Shown: positions 1 to 9,019, counted from the first letter of the stretch. The stretch is DNA of 62,722 nt from Candidatus Zhuqueibacterota bacterium (GCA_016934825.1 JAFGSB010000025.1:1-62722), one strand, 5' to 3'. Notes: generated from the letters alone by a model not told the origin. A program made the numbers and translations.

Positions 1-51
1 AGGTTACTATACAAAAAACGCATGATGTATAAAAAAGTTCATATAAAAACT

Positions 52-1311
52 TTAATCATAATGTAAATATTTGTCACGAATTAACCTGTACTGTTGTAGT
101 TGCGTTGTGAAAGAATCATAAATATCATTCGGCTGTTTCCCCTGTTTAATGGCATTCCTGACCTTATCGGTCCCCATAGCTTTATCAAACATATTTGTGC
201 GATTGATATTAAAAATATCCTGGTCCGGATAGAGTTTATAAATAGCGGCGATGATATGCAGTTGAGTGAGCATTGGCCGGTATACTTTATTGTCGTTTAT
301 ATATATTTGTACACCCTGAAGTTGCTTGCCCTGCAGGGCGAAATAATACGGTTTATAATATACCGGACGGAATAGAACTCCGGGCAGTTTTTTGTTGTTC
401 AACTCATCCGCTAATATCCGGGAATCGATCCATTCGGCGCCAATAAGCTCAAACGGCAATGTATAACCGACTCCTTCGTTTATTGTCTGTAATTCGCCAA
501 TACAACCGGTTGTCGCAATAAAAAAAGGCGTATCGACATGGGGAACGTGGGGAGATGTGGGAACCCAGGGTAAACCGGTATCCGCGTAATTCATATTCCT
601 TTTCCATCCTTGCATCGGCACGACGATAAGATTGACCTTAATATTGAACTCTTTGTTAAAATACCGGGCCAGTTCGCCAATAGTCATTCCGTATATATAC
701 GGAATTTCATATAAACCGATAAAAGATTTAAATTCCGGTTCGAGTACAGGCCCCTCGATCAGTTCGCCGCCCAGTGGATTTGGGCGGTCCAGCACCATAA
801 AAGATATATTATTTTCCGCGGCGGCCTGCATGGCGTATGCCATGGTATATATATAAGTATAGGCACGCGAACCGACATCCTGAATATCGAATAACAATAT
901 ATCTATGTCTTTCAACATATCCGGGGTTGGTTTCTTTGTAGAACCGTACAGACTGAACACCGGCAGGCCGGTTTTCTCATCGGTACTGCTTTGAATTTGT
1001 TGACCTGCAGTGACATCGCCGCGTACTCCATGTTCGGGGCCAAACAGGGCAACAAGTTTTATATCCGGGTGTTCGTACAAAACGTCTATGGTGGTTTTGA
1101 GTTGAGACGTCACACCGGTTGGATTCGTGATCAGGCCAACCCTCCGGCCCGATAAAAGGTCAGTCTTTTCCTGTAACAGGACCTCGATTCCGGGTTTAAC
1201 TTTATTAGGACCTGTTTGCGCAAAAATGGTTACCGGCAATAAAAATATTATAATAATAGTCTTGTCTGTTAATAAAAAAAATCTCTTTAATATTTTTTTG
1301 TCTTTTCTCAT
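52..1311 (-). CDS. NamZ-like exo-beta-N-acetylmuramidase (DUF1343)
   Basis: The 419-residue protein matches the DUF1343 family, whose characterised member NamZ releases terminal N-acetylmuramic acid from peptidoglycan fragments. Family hallmarks seen include VGLITNPTGV, LFGPEHGVRGD, LFDIQDVGSRAYTYI and VLDRPNPLGG. The N-terminus has a basic stretch followed by a hydrophobic segment ending in FAQ, so it is probably exported by Sec. The ATG overlaps the stop of the upstream AmpG-like permease gene by 4 nt (ATGA) and is preceded by AGAGGAG, so the two are translationally coupled. This fits a muropeptide salvage unit: the enzyme trims sugars outside and the permease takes up the product. The family is clear; the substrate is inferred. 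Confidence 0.85.
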   Translation of the reverse strand: MRKDKKILKRFFLLTDKTIIIIFLLPVTIFAQTGPNKVKPGIEVLLQEKTDLLSGRRVGLITNPTGVTSQLKTTIDVLYEHPDIKLVALFGPEHGVRGDVTAGQQIQSSTDEKTGLPVFSLYGSTKKPTPDMLKDIDILLFDIQDVGSRAYTYIYTMAYAMQAAAENNISFMVLDRPNPLGGELIEGPVLEPEFKSFIGLYEIPYIYGMTIGELARYFNKEFNIKVNLIVVPMQGWKRNMNYADTGLPWVPTSPHVPHVDTPFFIATTGCIGELQTINEGVGYTLPFELIGAEWIDSRILADELNNKKLPGVLFRPVYYKPYYFALQGKQLQGVQIYINDNKVYRPMLTQLHIIAAIYKLYPDQDIFNINRTNMFDKAMGTDKVRNAIKQGKQPNDIYDSFTTQLQQYRLIRDKYLHYD

Positions 1312-2588
1312 TGTACTCCTCTTTCATCAGGATTATCAAGAGGTATAAAAAAAAGTGTAATCAGGCCGGGAATGGTTAAAAATAACACCATAATAAAAAA
1401 TTTTGTATAGCCCAATGCGGTCTGTAAATAACCGCTCAGCATACCCGGTATCATCATGCCCAGCGCCATAATACCTGTCGATATGGCATAGTGTGAGGTT
1501 TTGTATCTTCCTCTGGCGATGTACATTAAAAATACCATAAAAGCAGTAAAACCTATACCGTATCCGAATTGTTCAAAGGCCACAAGTATATAAATAACGA
1601 ACAGTCCGGGTTTTTGTATTGACATATACACATAGACAATATCGGGTAGTTTGAGCATTAATGCCATAGGCCAGATACATTTTTTCAGTCCGAATTTTGA
1701 GATCAACCAGCCGCCTAACAAACCGCCGACGGTCAGGCTGATCACTCCCACCGTGCCTTTAACCAGCCCGAATGTTTCCGTGGCTAATCCGAGCCCGCCC
1801 GCTTCGGGTTTATCCAGCATAAACGCAGGAGACATTTTTTCAAGCACCGCTTCTCCAAGCCGGTAAACCAGAATGAATATAATGATTGGAACAATTTTTT
1901 TCTGCTTTAAATAGGAAACAAAAATTTCAACAAAAGATTCCCGCTGCACCAACGATTTTCCGGGTATATCGGTACCGGGATAAGGTAAATAGAACCGGTG
2001 AAATAAAAAGGCGATAATAAAGAGAAAACCGGCAAAAGCCAAAACGATCTGCCAGCTCAGAACCATATTATTCAGATTTTTTTGCAAATTGCCGGCCAGA
2101 ACTACCAGTAATCCCGAACCGAATATGACCGATATACGGTAAAATGTAGACCTTACACCGACGTAAAATGCCTGTTGTTTTTTATTCAGCGCCAGCATAT
2201 AAAAACCATCAATAGCAATATCATGGGTTGCTGAAAAAAAGGCAATGAGTACAAAAATAATCAGACTGATTAAGAGAAATGCGGACAACTGTAAAACCCC
2301 GGCAAGCATTATCAAACCAGCACCTAGGCAGACCTGCATAAAAATGATCCAGTTCCGCTTTGTCGAATGTGTGTCAATAAAAGGCGCCCATAACATTTTT
2401 ATGACCCACGGCCACATCAGGATGGATGTCAGACCGATCACTTTGTTTGAGACACCGAAATTTTTATACAATACAACCGACACGGCATTGACAATAATAT
2501 ACGGTAAACCCTCGGCAAAATACAGTGTTGGGATAAACAGCCATGGATGTCGTTCCGGTGCGCCGGTGAAATTTGATTGTCTGTTCAT
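1308..2588 (-). CDS. AmpG-like MFS permease
   Basis: A 426-residue polytopic membrane protein of the major facilitator superfamily with about 12 hydrophobic segments. The opening motif (PTLYFAEGLPY, then a segment with MWPWVIKMLWAPFID) is characteristic of the AmpG/acetyl-CoA transporter branch, which imports anhydro-muropeptides for cell-wall recycling in Gram-negatives. It directly precedes and overlaps the NamZ-like muramidase gene, which supports a peptidoglycan-salvage role. No strong ribosome-binding site is visible before the ATG. Another AmpG-branch substrate cannot be excluded. Confidence 0.8.
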   Translation of the reverse strand: MNRQSNFTGAPERHPWLFIPTLYFAEGLPYIIVNAVSVVLYKNFGVSNKVIGLTSILMWPWVIKMLWAPFIDTHSTKRNWIIFMQVCLGAGLIMLAGVLQLSAFLLISLIIFVLIAFFSATHDIAIDGFYMLALNKKQQAFYVGVRSTFYRISVIFGSGLLVVLAGNLQKNLNNMVLSWQIVLAFAGFLFIIAFLFHRFYLPYPGTDIPGKSLVQRESFVEIFVSYLKQKKIVPIIIFILVYRLGEAVLEKMSPAFMLDKPEAGGLGLATETFGLVKGTVGVISLTVGGLLGGWLISKFGLKKCIWPMALMLKLPDIVYVYMSIQKPGLFVIYILVAFEQFGYGIGFTAFMVFLMYIARGRYKTSHYAISTGIMALGMMIPGMLSGYLQTALGYTKFFIMVLFLTIPGLITLFFIPLDNPDERGVQ

Positions 2589-2613
2589 ATATTGTGTTCT
2601 ATAAAAGAGATAT

Positions 2614-2645
2614 AAAAAAAGCCTCCGCAGAGGCTTTTTTAAAAG
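2614..2645 (-). terminator. Intrinsic terminator after the bifunctional nuclease gene
   Basis: A short GC stem (GCCTC/GAGGC with a small loop) is flanked by A-runs and T-runs on both sides, so it can terminate in either direction. It lies just downstream of the nuclease gene on the minus strand and separates it from the AmpG/NamZ pair. Confidence 0.75.
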
Positions 2646-2662
2646 ATTATTTTATCAGGAAA

Positions 2663-3235
2663 TTATGAGAAATTTCTCATTTCATTTTTTATTTTTTTGA
2701 TTTCATCGCGAATTTTCGCAGCATCCTCATAACGCTCATCCTGAACGGCGTTTCTTAAATCCACATTAAGCTGTTCAAGTTTATCGCCGGGCGCCATTTC
2801 CTGGTCATGATCGTCATCGTTCATTCTGGTTTCCTTTTCGGAAATAGCGGCTTTGGACATAACTTCTTCTTCCACGTAGATGTCGGCATTCATCCTTAAC
2901 GCTAACGCAATCGCATCACTTGGCCGGGCATCAATACTTTTGGTTTCACCATCTAATTCTAATCCGAGCAAAGCGAAATAGGTATTTTCACGCAGATCAT
3001 TAACCACAATACGGGATATTTCAACGTCAATCGAATCAAGCAAATTTTTGATCAAATCATGAGTCAACGGACGAGGCGGGGCTATATTTTCTAACTGCAA
3101 AGCAATAGCCTGAGCTTCTGTAGATCCAACAACAATTGGAAGCCATCGATTCATTTTTTCATCTTTAAGGATGACTACGAAACGACTGGTCGCTGTATCT
3201 AATGTAACTCTTTCAACTTTGACGCGAACCAGCAT
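2663..3235 (-). CDS. Bifunctional nuclease family protein (DUF151) with UVR motif
   Basis: 190 residues. Residues 1-130 form a BFN/DUF151 domain (LPIVVGSTEAQAIA, then DARPSDAIALALR), a family with reported nuclease activity in plants. Residues about 150-187 form a UvrB/UvrC-type helical hairpin (LRNAVQDERYEDAAKIRDEI). This two-domain layout is common in Bacteroidota, Chlorobi and relatives. GGAGG sits 7 nt before the ATG. It is monocistronic, with a terminator behind it. The biological role in bacteria is poorly defined. Confidence 0.85.
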   Translation of the reverse strand: MLVRVKVERVTLDTATSRFVVILKDEKMNRWLPIVVGSTEAQAIALQLENIAPPRPLTHDLIKNLLDSIDVEISRIVVNDLRENTYFALLGLELDGETKSIDARPSDAIALALRMNADIYVEEEVMSKAAISEKETRMNDDDHDQEMAPGDKLEQLNVDLRNAVQDERYEDAAKIRDEIKKIKNEMRNFS

Positions 3236-3366
3236 TAATTTTCCTCCGTGTTCTCTTAAAACTCTTTGTAAATAATAACTTTGCTATATTAATAAATTTT
3301 CAATCCAGTGTCAAGACATATTTTTTCAAACAATTTGTCATATCTGGTAATATCACACCTTTTCCA

Positions 3367-3720
3367 TTACAAAACACATGCCAGAAAATTTCTGTGTTTC
3401 GCGACAAACGAATACACAATTGGCGAAATATACCTGACCGGTTTCAACCGCAAACACTTTTCCAGCCACCTCCACCCTTTTAAACCTGTTAAAATTTCAG
3501 GAATTGCATCGGCGCCGCTCAAAATTCTTCTATCCGCTAAAATGAGCTGTAAAGCGCTTAAACACTCCCCGGTAGTGATCTCGGGAAAACGTGTTTTCCT
3601 TTCGGCTGACTGACATGCTATAAATTCGAACTGACCCGGTAATGCCCGATCTTTTATCCATGTAATACTTCCCTGGCACAGTCCGCATTGCCCGTCGTAT
3701 ATAATTGTCATTTTATTCAT
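3367..3720 (-). CDS. DCC-family thiol-disulfide oxidoreductase-like protein
   Basis: 117 residues from the chosen ATG. The N-terminus carries the family signature DGQCGLCQ after a beta strand (MTIIYD), the DxxCxxC motif of the DUF393/DCC (YuxK-like) family, predicted to have a thioredoxin-like fold. A longer reading frame opens 96 nt upstream, but the family begins at the MTIIYDG strand, so the start at 3720 (MNKMTI) is preferred. The substrate is unknown. It lies between two unrelated genes with no operon partner. Confidence 0.75.
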   Translation of the reverse strand: MNKMTIIYDGQCGLCQGSITWIKDRALPGQFEFIACQSAERKTRFPEITTGECLSALQLILADRRILSGADAIPEILTGLKGWRWLEKCLRLKPVRYISPIVYSFVAKHRNFLACVL

Positions 3721-3918
3721 TTTCTTTTCAATACAATTACTGCTGCTGCCGCGATTGTTTATCGAATAACCGGAACCACTATTATTATAACAATGAAACT
3801 TAATAATATCTTGCATTCAAAATGATAATTTCGTATGTTCGTCTTGAATGACAAATCCGATACTGTATATTTAACTCACTGAATTGTATTTTAGTTCTAA
3901 TTTAATAACGGAGAATAA

Positions 3919-4371
3919 ATGCTGACTCTGGAAAAAGCGATAATAAAAAAATACTGGCCGGCTGAAGATAAAGTTGATGAAGAAATAGTACGACAACTGG
4001 TTATCCAGGCGGAAGCCGAACTGGATAATTCCATGCAGGTTGGAGAAATATATAATCATATGGTGAGAGGATTAATCAAAGTCTCCCTGTTGGACAGTCT
4101 GACCGGCGAAGAATATGTCCTTCCTCCGGCGACGATCAAACCTTTTAACGTAAAACAAAAAAAAGTTAAAACAGGTAAAGGTATGGATGCCGAAATCGTA
4201 AAAACAGAATTTGCCGCACTTACCCTGGTATGCCGCCTGAAAGAAAACAAGGCAAGTCAAATCCTTGCAGACTTGTACAATTTTTTCAACATTCAAATCC
4301 AGCTCACCATGGCGGAATTACAATTGCAGGAGACCGTTGATATTAATCCTGTTTCGGATGAAGAAGAATAG
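3919..4371 (+). CDS. Hypothetical protein, 150 aa
   Basis: Not recognised. The gene has a good ribosome-binding site (CGGAG before the ATG) and a strong intrinsic terminator directly after its stop, so it is very likely real and monocistronic. The product is soluble and mixed alpha/beta, with a Lys-rich stretch near residues 78-86 and a strongly acidic C-terminus ending SDEEE. No signal peptide, membrane segment or metal-binding motif is visible. Confidence 0.7.
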   Translation: MLTLEKAIIKKYWPAEDKVDEEIVRQLVIQAEAELDNSMQVGEIYNHMVRGLIKVSLLDSLTGEEYVLPPATIKPFNVKQKKVKTGKGMDAEIVKTEFAALTLVCRLKENKASQILADLYNFFNIQIQLTMAELQLQETVDINPVSDEEE

Positions 4372-4387
4372 AGTATGTCCTAAAAAA

Positions 4388-4428
4388 CAAAAAGGCTTTC
4401 CGGTTTTTACCCGAAAGCCTTTTTTTGT
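4388..4428. terminator. Bidirectional intrinsic terminator
   Basis: The stem AGGCTTTC/GAAAGCCT encloses a short loop and is flanked by A5 on the left and T7 on the right. It lies between two convergent genes (hypothetical protein, plus strand; thiol peroxidase, minus strand) and can serve both. Confidence 0.85.
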
Positions 4429-4447
4429 GTTATAAGATAATCATCAA

Positions 4448-4966
4448 TTACAATAGAGCTTTAACAGCGGACAATGCTTTATCATAATCGGGGTGGCTCG
4501 CCACTTCTTTTACATATTCGACATACCGAACGGTATCAGATTTGTCCACAATAAAAATCGAACGGCTTAACAAACGCAGTTCTTTGATCGCAACACCAAA
4601 AGCAAGGCCAAAGGACAGCTCCCGGTGATCGGACAAAACTTTGACTTTATCGACTCCGGCAGCGCCGCACCAGCGTTTTTGCGCGGTCGGAAGATCCACA
4701 CTGATCGTCAAAATTTCAACATCATCTCCCAAAACGGCCGCCTCTTCATTAAATCTTTTGGTTTGCAGATCGCATATTGACGTATCGAGTGATGTAACCA
4801 CATTATAGATCCTGATTTTTCCGGCCGCCTGCTTTGAACTGAACACGGTTGACTGGTTATCCAGTACTTCAAAGTCCGGCGCTTTGTCGCCGACCTTTAT
4901 TTCCGGCCCTAAAAGAGTAACGGGATTGCCTTTGGAAGTGACGACATTTTTTCTTTCAAGCGGCAT
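4448..4966 (-). CDS. tpx: Thiol peroxidase
   Basis: 172 residues, the usual length of atypical 2-Cys peroxiredoxins of the Tpx family, which reduce hydroperoxides with thioredoxin. The peroxidatic Cys is C65 in TSICDLQTKRF and the resolving Cys is C100 in KRWCGAAG, matching the C61/C95 pair of E. coli Tpx. GGAG precedes the ATG. Transcribed alone, ending at a shared bidirectional terminator. Confidence 0.95.
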   Translation of the reverse strand: MPLERKNVVTSKGNPVTLLGPEIKVGDKAPDFEVLDNQSTVFSSKQAAGKIRIYNVVTSLDTSICDLQTKRFNEEAAVLGDDVEILTISVDLPTAQKRWCGAAGVDKVKVLSDHRELSFGLAFGVAIKELRLLSRSIFIVDKSDTVRYVEYVKEVASHPDYDKALSAVKALL

Positions 4967-5059
4967 TTTTTAACTCCAAATTTAAATCATTTTATTTTTC
5001 AGGTTACAACGATATAAAATAAATATATATTCCCCGGAGATACCGGCAAAACGTTTTTA

Positions 5060-6283
5060 TCAGCCCAAATAATCTGTCCGCTGGTTTATTTCATTATCGG
5101 TCAATTGTTCACAACCGGGTATGAACAACCGTACAAGTCGTTTGGTATCTGATGGGTCCACCAGACCTAAGCGAATGGCATGTTTTAACGGCAGGAAATA
5201 ATCTTCCGGCAGCACCCTGTAGCGCGGATCACATTGCGGATGCGGTAAGGGATGAGTGATCAAACCGGTCATGGCAAGAAATATTCCCAGGTAATGCCTG
5301 TAAATACCGACATTACCGGGTGTCCAGAAATCCTTGGCGGCCGCCTGCAGATCCTGCTCGATTGCCAGTGAACAGGGTTTGCCAGCCTGTACAAAATCAC
5401 GCCAGAGCTTGAACAAAGCGGGACTCATTTGCGAAGCGCCCAACAAATAACCGTGTTTTTTTAAATTTTTTCCGTAACGGGCGAGCGCGATAAACCAGTC
5501 GTTACCGGTTGAAAACTGCACCCTGTCGGGGGCGACATTTTCAACTATTTTTAACCGGACCAGATCATCACCAAAATCATAACGGCAGGTAAAATCGGCT
5601 TTGCGGCTGATCAATGCGCTTTTATATTCCTGTATTTGGGGGGTTTCCGCCAATATAGCTTCAATTTCAGCGGGTGAAAAATTGGAACCAAATCCGGGGA
5701 TGCCGATATCCAGTTCAAAAAATACAAAACCATATCCGGTAAATTCCGATACGACCCGGCCAATTTCACGATATACCCGGATTTTCTGTTCTGAAGCGGC
5801 ATCATATAACCTTTTATCGGGAACCGGCATATAGCGTACCCGGTCCGATATACCCCGTTCGCGTAGCCCCTTGTCAATTTCCGCAAGCAACATGCGTACT
5901 TTACCGGCTATATCATTTACGGAAAGATCTTCATATATATTCGTATTGATTCCGGCAACCATCAGCGGCCGGTCATCCGTAAGAAAGGACGAATAATTAT
6001 GCGCCGTTTCGGCCGTCCGCCAGATCAATCGTTTGGTTAAATCCCAATCGTTATAAATGGCCCAGGTTGTATCCACATTTGTGGCGGGCACGTGGCCGGT
6101 TTTTAAAGCGGTAATGACCAAATTATCGTAACTTGGCCAATCAAATTCCCCATCTGGGGTCCACGGCCCGTAAAGAGCCGTGGTTCCCAGTATTTGCTTA
6201 TTACACTGACGATCATAAATGTCCCGAATCGTGATCTCTTTAGCTGAATATTTCTTCCCGTTGTGTGAAGAAATACCGGTCAT
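5060..6283 (-). CDS. DUF993-like TIM-barrel protein
   Basis: 407 residues. Composition and motifs (TTALYGPWTPDGEFDWPSYDNL near the N-terminus and a C-terminal PHPQCDPRYRVLPEDYFLPLK) resemble the DUF993 family, distantly related to the dihydrodipicolinate synthase/aldolase TIM barrels. Its ATG overlaps the stop of the Gfo/Idh/MocA oxidoreductase gene by 4 nt (ATGA), so they are translationally coupled and probably act in one pathway, plausibly oxidation and then cleavage of a sugar-like substrate. That pathway is inference; no catalytic lysine was confidently assigned. Confidence 0.6.
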   Translation of the reverse strand: MTGISSHNGKKYSAKEITIRDIYDRQCNKQILGTTALYGPWTPDGEFDWPSYDNLVITALKTGHVPATNVDTTWAIYNDWDLTKRLIWRTAETAHNYSSFLTDDRPLMVAGINTNIYEDLSVNDIAGKVRMLLAEIDKGLRERGISDRVRYMPVPDKRLYDAASEQKIRVYREIGRVVSEFTGYGFVFFELDIGIPGFGSNFSPAEIEAILAETPQIQEYKSALISRKADFTCRYDFGDDLVRLKIVENVAPDRVQFSTGNDWFIALARYGKNLKKHGYLLGASQMSPALFKLWRDFVQAGKPCSLAIEQDLQAAAKDFWTPGNVGIYRHYLGIFLAMTGLITHPLPHPQCDPRYRVLPEDYFLPLKHAIRLGLVDPSDTKRLVRLFIPGCEQLTDNEINQRTDYLG

Positions 6284-7530
6284 GGCATAACAACCCTTAA
6301 ATTGTTATTCTGCAATCGTTCCGGTTTCCAGCCGTCCGGAACCGGTTTGGGATATTTAAAAAAATCGGTATTTTCCACGGGCGCGCCATGGTGCGCGGCG
6401 CTCTCATAAAGAGCTTCCACTTCACCAAGAATATTCAGGGCCTGTATCGCGTCTTTGCTGTACTTTTCTTTATTCACAACACAATTCAAAAATTCGGACA
6501 ATTCGTAAGCGAACGGGTCATGATATTTTAAATCAAAATATTGCCAGTGATCGCGCCATTCGATTTTTTGCCCGGTTACGGATTTTTCCCACCTGTTGGC
6601 GGGAGCGGTTTCTTTCCACTGCACTTTTAAGCCGTACAGGCCGAAAACCATCGATCCGCCTTCCCCGTCCACGGTAATTTCCAACGGGCCGAATTCGGAA
6701 TTGACGCGCCGGTACCAGGACCAGACTGACGTATTTACCACACCGTTTTTATGTTCACGGCGCAGGGCGGTGTAATCCTCAACGTCACAATCAATAATGG
6801 TTTTGCCGTCGGTGCTTAACCGTTTGGGGACAATTAACCGCGCCGATGCGCTTAACCGCTCCGTTTCACCGAACAACGCTTTGGATAAATAGCCCTCATG
6901 ACACATATCCAGTATAATTCCGCCGCCCGCTTCGGCAAATATCCAGTTAAAATCAGGGCGCTGACCGGAAAATTCCTCATTTCCGCCCAGGCCGGAACCC
7001 ACTTCATAGCCGAATATCATTTGCGCGCTTAACGGTTTTATCTTGGGCATTAACTCAACCGCCTTCAATAAGCCGGGAGTTGCAAGCATATGATGAACAA
7101 CGCCATGTTTAAATTCATTCTTCTCCAAGGCATCGACAATCGCAAATCCGTCATCATAATTCGGGGCGAGTGGTTTTTCGGTGTATACAAAAGTTGTCGC
7201 CGGATCCATTAAAGGCAATGACTGTAAAACGACTTTACGGCGAATGCCGGTGGAAATGGTACAGTGATATACCTGGTAAGCCGGATTAAGTTTCCGGGCA
7301 AATTCATAGGCTTCCGATAAATCGGAAAAATAATATTTCAATCCCTTTGTTTTGGCGATTTTCTTTACTTTATCCAGATCACGGCTCACTCCAATGGGAA
7401 CGGGTACGATAACATCATTCCCGGCTGCAGACATTTTTTCGCGGGCGATTTGCTGTAGTGCGGACAATGCGATCTGACCCATTCGTCCTGTCACGCCGTG
7501 AATAATCACGGGTAATTCAAGATTAGCCAT
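6280..7530 (-). CDS. Gfo/Idh/MocA-family NAD(P)-dependent oxidoreductase
   Basis: 416 residues. The N-terminal Rossmann fold has the motif HGVTGRMGQIA, followed by an EKPLAPNY segment equivalent to the EKP motif of this family, and a C-terminal alpha/beta substrate domain with a GGGIILDMCHE stretch. Members oxidise or reduce sugars and cyclitols. GGAGG lies upstream of the ATG. It is the first gene of a two-gene operon with the DUF993-like protein. The substrate cannot be read from the sequence. Confidence 0.8.
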   Translation of the reverse strand: MANLELPVIIHGVTGRMGQIALSALQQIAREKMSAAGNDVIVPVPIGVSRDLDKVKKIAKTKGLKYYFSDLSEAYEFARKLNPAYQVYHCTISTGIRRKVVLQSLPLMDPATTFVYTEKPLAPNYDDGFAIVDALEKNEFKHGVVHHMLATPGLLKAVELMPKIKPLSAQMIFGYEVGSGLGGNEEFSGQRPDFNWIFAEAGGGIILDMCHEGYLSKALFGETERLSASARLIVPKRLSTDGKTIIDCDVEDYTALRREHKNGVVNTSVWSWYRRVNSEFGPLEITVDGEGGSMVFGLYGLKVQWKETAPANRWEKSVTGQKIEWRDHWQYFDLKYHDPFAYELSEFLNCVVNKEKYSKDAIQALNILGEVEALYESAAHHGAPVENTDFFKYPKPVPDGWKPERLQNNNLRVVMP

Positions 7531-7551
7531 CAGTCCTCCAAATTCTTAAGT

Positions 7552-7601
7552 GTTATATCATTACAGGAGTCCGGTTAACGGACACCCGCGTTATATCATT
7601 A
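7552..7601. repeat. Dispersed palindrome copy R1 with flanking 12-nt direct repeats
   Basis: A TCCGGTTAACGGAC core sits at about 7569-7583. Identical 12-nt copies of GTTATATCATTA occur at 7552-7563 and 7590-7601. The right copy overlaps the stop codon of the asd gene. The core belongs to a palindrome family found in other spacers of this window. Confidence 0.7.
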
Positions 7602-8657
7602 AAACATATTTTTTCTAAAAGCCAATTCCGCGTTTAAAACAGAGCCGCCGGCGGCGCCGCGAACCAGGTTATTCGAAAGTGTGATAAAACGGACAATCTT
7701 TTTATCCACTTCAAGACGGCCGATAGCTACAGCCATCCCCTTTGCCCGTTTCGGGGTTCCGATATTCACATCGTATCTGGGCTGCGGCCGGTCAACATCA
7801 TCAATATAAATAACAGGTTGATCCGGCGTTGTCGGCAATCCGGCAACAGCTTCAGGAGTTTTATAATTTTTTATATTTTCTAAAACCGTATTATAATGAG
7901 TTTCGTTTTCCAGTTCAATATGTACGGATATCAGATGCCCAACAATGGTCGGGACGCGGATACAATGGGCATGTACTTCCCAGTCAGCCGGTTTGATCTG
8001 ACCATTTTCAAAGATGCCGCAGATTTTTTTACATTCTGCAAGCAGTTTTGGTTCTTCATTTTTAATATAAGGGATAACATTACCGTTTATATCCATTGCG
8101 GACAGACCCGGATAACCGGCGCCGGATATTGCCTGGTAACTCGCGACGACCATTTTTTTAATACCCATCGGTATAATCGGCAGTAACGCCATTGCCAGGC
8201 CTGTTGTCGTACAATTTGCATTGGTAATAATGTAACCCTTTGATTCTTTTTTCTGGTTATTGATTAAATCAATATGGGGGAAATTTACTTCAGGTATCAA
8301 AATCGGTACATTTTCATCCATACGGTATGAACTCGCGTTCGAGAACACTTTAAGCCCTTTCCGGGCGGCTTCTTTTTCAATATCCACCGCAACGTCCGCC
8401 GGAAGTGCGGAGAAAACGATTTGCACGTTCTTTTTGACCAGGATATCCACATCAATCGGGTCAAATGACATATCGGCAAATTCAGCCGGTATTCCCCCTT
8501 TGACATGCTCTTTCATTTCTGCAAGTTTTTTCCCGGTACGGGCGTCACTCGCGCAAATAGCGGCAAGCTCAAAATAAGGATGACCTTTTAATAATTTTAA
8601 AAAATGTTGACCGACTACTCCTGTTGCACCCAAAACGGCGCATTTCACTTTTTGCAT
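7599..8657 (-). CDS. asd: Aspartate-semialdehyde dehydrogenase
   Basis: 352 residues. Converts aspartyl phosphate to aspartate semialdehyde for lysine, threonine and methionine synthesis. The N-terminal NADP-binding motif is LGATGVVGQHF. The catalytic Cys is C149 in TNANCTTTG, and the later GAGYPGLSAMD segment fits the archaeal/fungal-like branch. GAGGG precedes the ATG. A terminator-type hairpin lies about 45 nt upstream inside the probable leader, suggesting attenuation. Confidence 0.92.
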   Translation of the reverse strand: MQKVKCAVLGATGVVGQHFLKLLKGHPYFELAAICASDARTGKKLAEMKEHVKGGIPAEFADMSFDPIDVDILVKKNVQIVFSALPADVAVDIEKEAARKGLKVFSNASSYRMDENVPILIPEVNFPHIDLINNQKKESKGYIITNANCTTTGLAMALLPIIPMGIKKMVVASYQAISGAGYPGLSAMDINGNVIPYIKNEEPKLLAECKKICGIFENGQIKPADWEVHAHCIRVPTIVGHLISVHIELENETHYNTVLENIKNYKTPEAVAGLPTTPDQPVIYIDDVDRPQPRYDVNIGTPKRAKGMAVAIGRLEVDKKIVRFITLSNNLVRGAAGGSVLNAELAFRKNMF

Positions 8658-8699
8658 AATTCCCTCAATATTTAATTCGAATTTATGTAATCTACATAC

Positions 8700-8740
8700 T
8701 AAAAAAGCCCACAGCTAATTTAAACCTGCGGGCTTTATTA
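8700..8740 (-). terminator. Terminator/attenuator-like hairpin in the asd leader
   Basis: On the minus strand AAAGCCCGCAG pairs with CTGTGGGCTTT (one mismatch) and is followed by a T-run, the form of an intrinsic terminator. It lies about 45 nt before the asd ATG and no minus-strand gene precedes it, so it would act within the asd transcript. Attenuation is inferred. Confidence 0.6.
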
Positions 8741-8910
8741 TTCTGAAAATTTGTATATTAAGATAAAAAAATATAAAGCCCTGAATTATTTCCGGTTTTT
8801 TTTATATATGTTGTCTGTTTATATTTCATCAAATTTATCATAATTAAATTCTTATATTATATTCTTTATAAATTAAACAATTCCATGCGAAATGTCAAGA
8901 ATGATTTTTT

Positions 8911-8943
8911 ATCACAGGTGTCCGGTTAACGGACACTGGTGAT
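8911..8943. repeat. Dispersed palindrome copy R2
   Basis: The best-preserved copy: ATCACAGGTGTCCGGTTAAC faces GTTAACGGACACTGGTGAT across a shared GTTAAC centre, a near-perfect inverted repeat of about 33 nt between divergent genes. Confidence 0.75.
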
Positions 8944-9019
8944 TTTTATTTTAAATTAAAACTTGCATTTATGCGGGAATAAAATTATCTTATATTATAC
9001 GGATATATAAAATTACAAG

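Larger units (their letters stand above)
8658..9019. other. Divergent spacer between asd and the DUF2752 gene
   Basis: 362 bp, very AT-rich. It holds the asd leader hairpin (8700-8740), a possible 28-codon leader reading frame on the minus strand (about 8755-8842) and palindrome R2 (8911-8943). Promoters for both flanking genes should lie here, but no convincing -35/-10 pair was identified. Confidence 0.6.

Noticed and set aside
8755-8842. Annotated leader peptide gene for asd
   Set aside because: The frame exists but lacks a clear ribosome-binding site, so it is kept only as part of the attenuation hypothesis.
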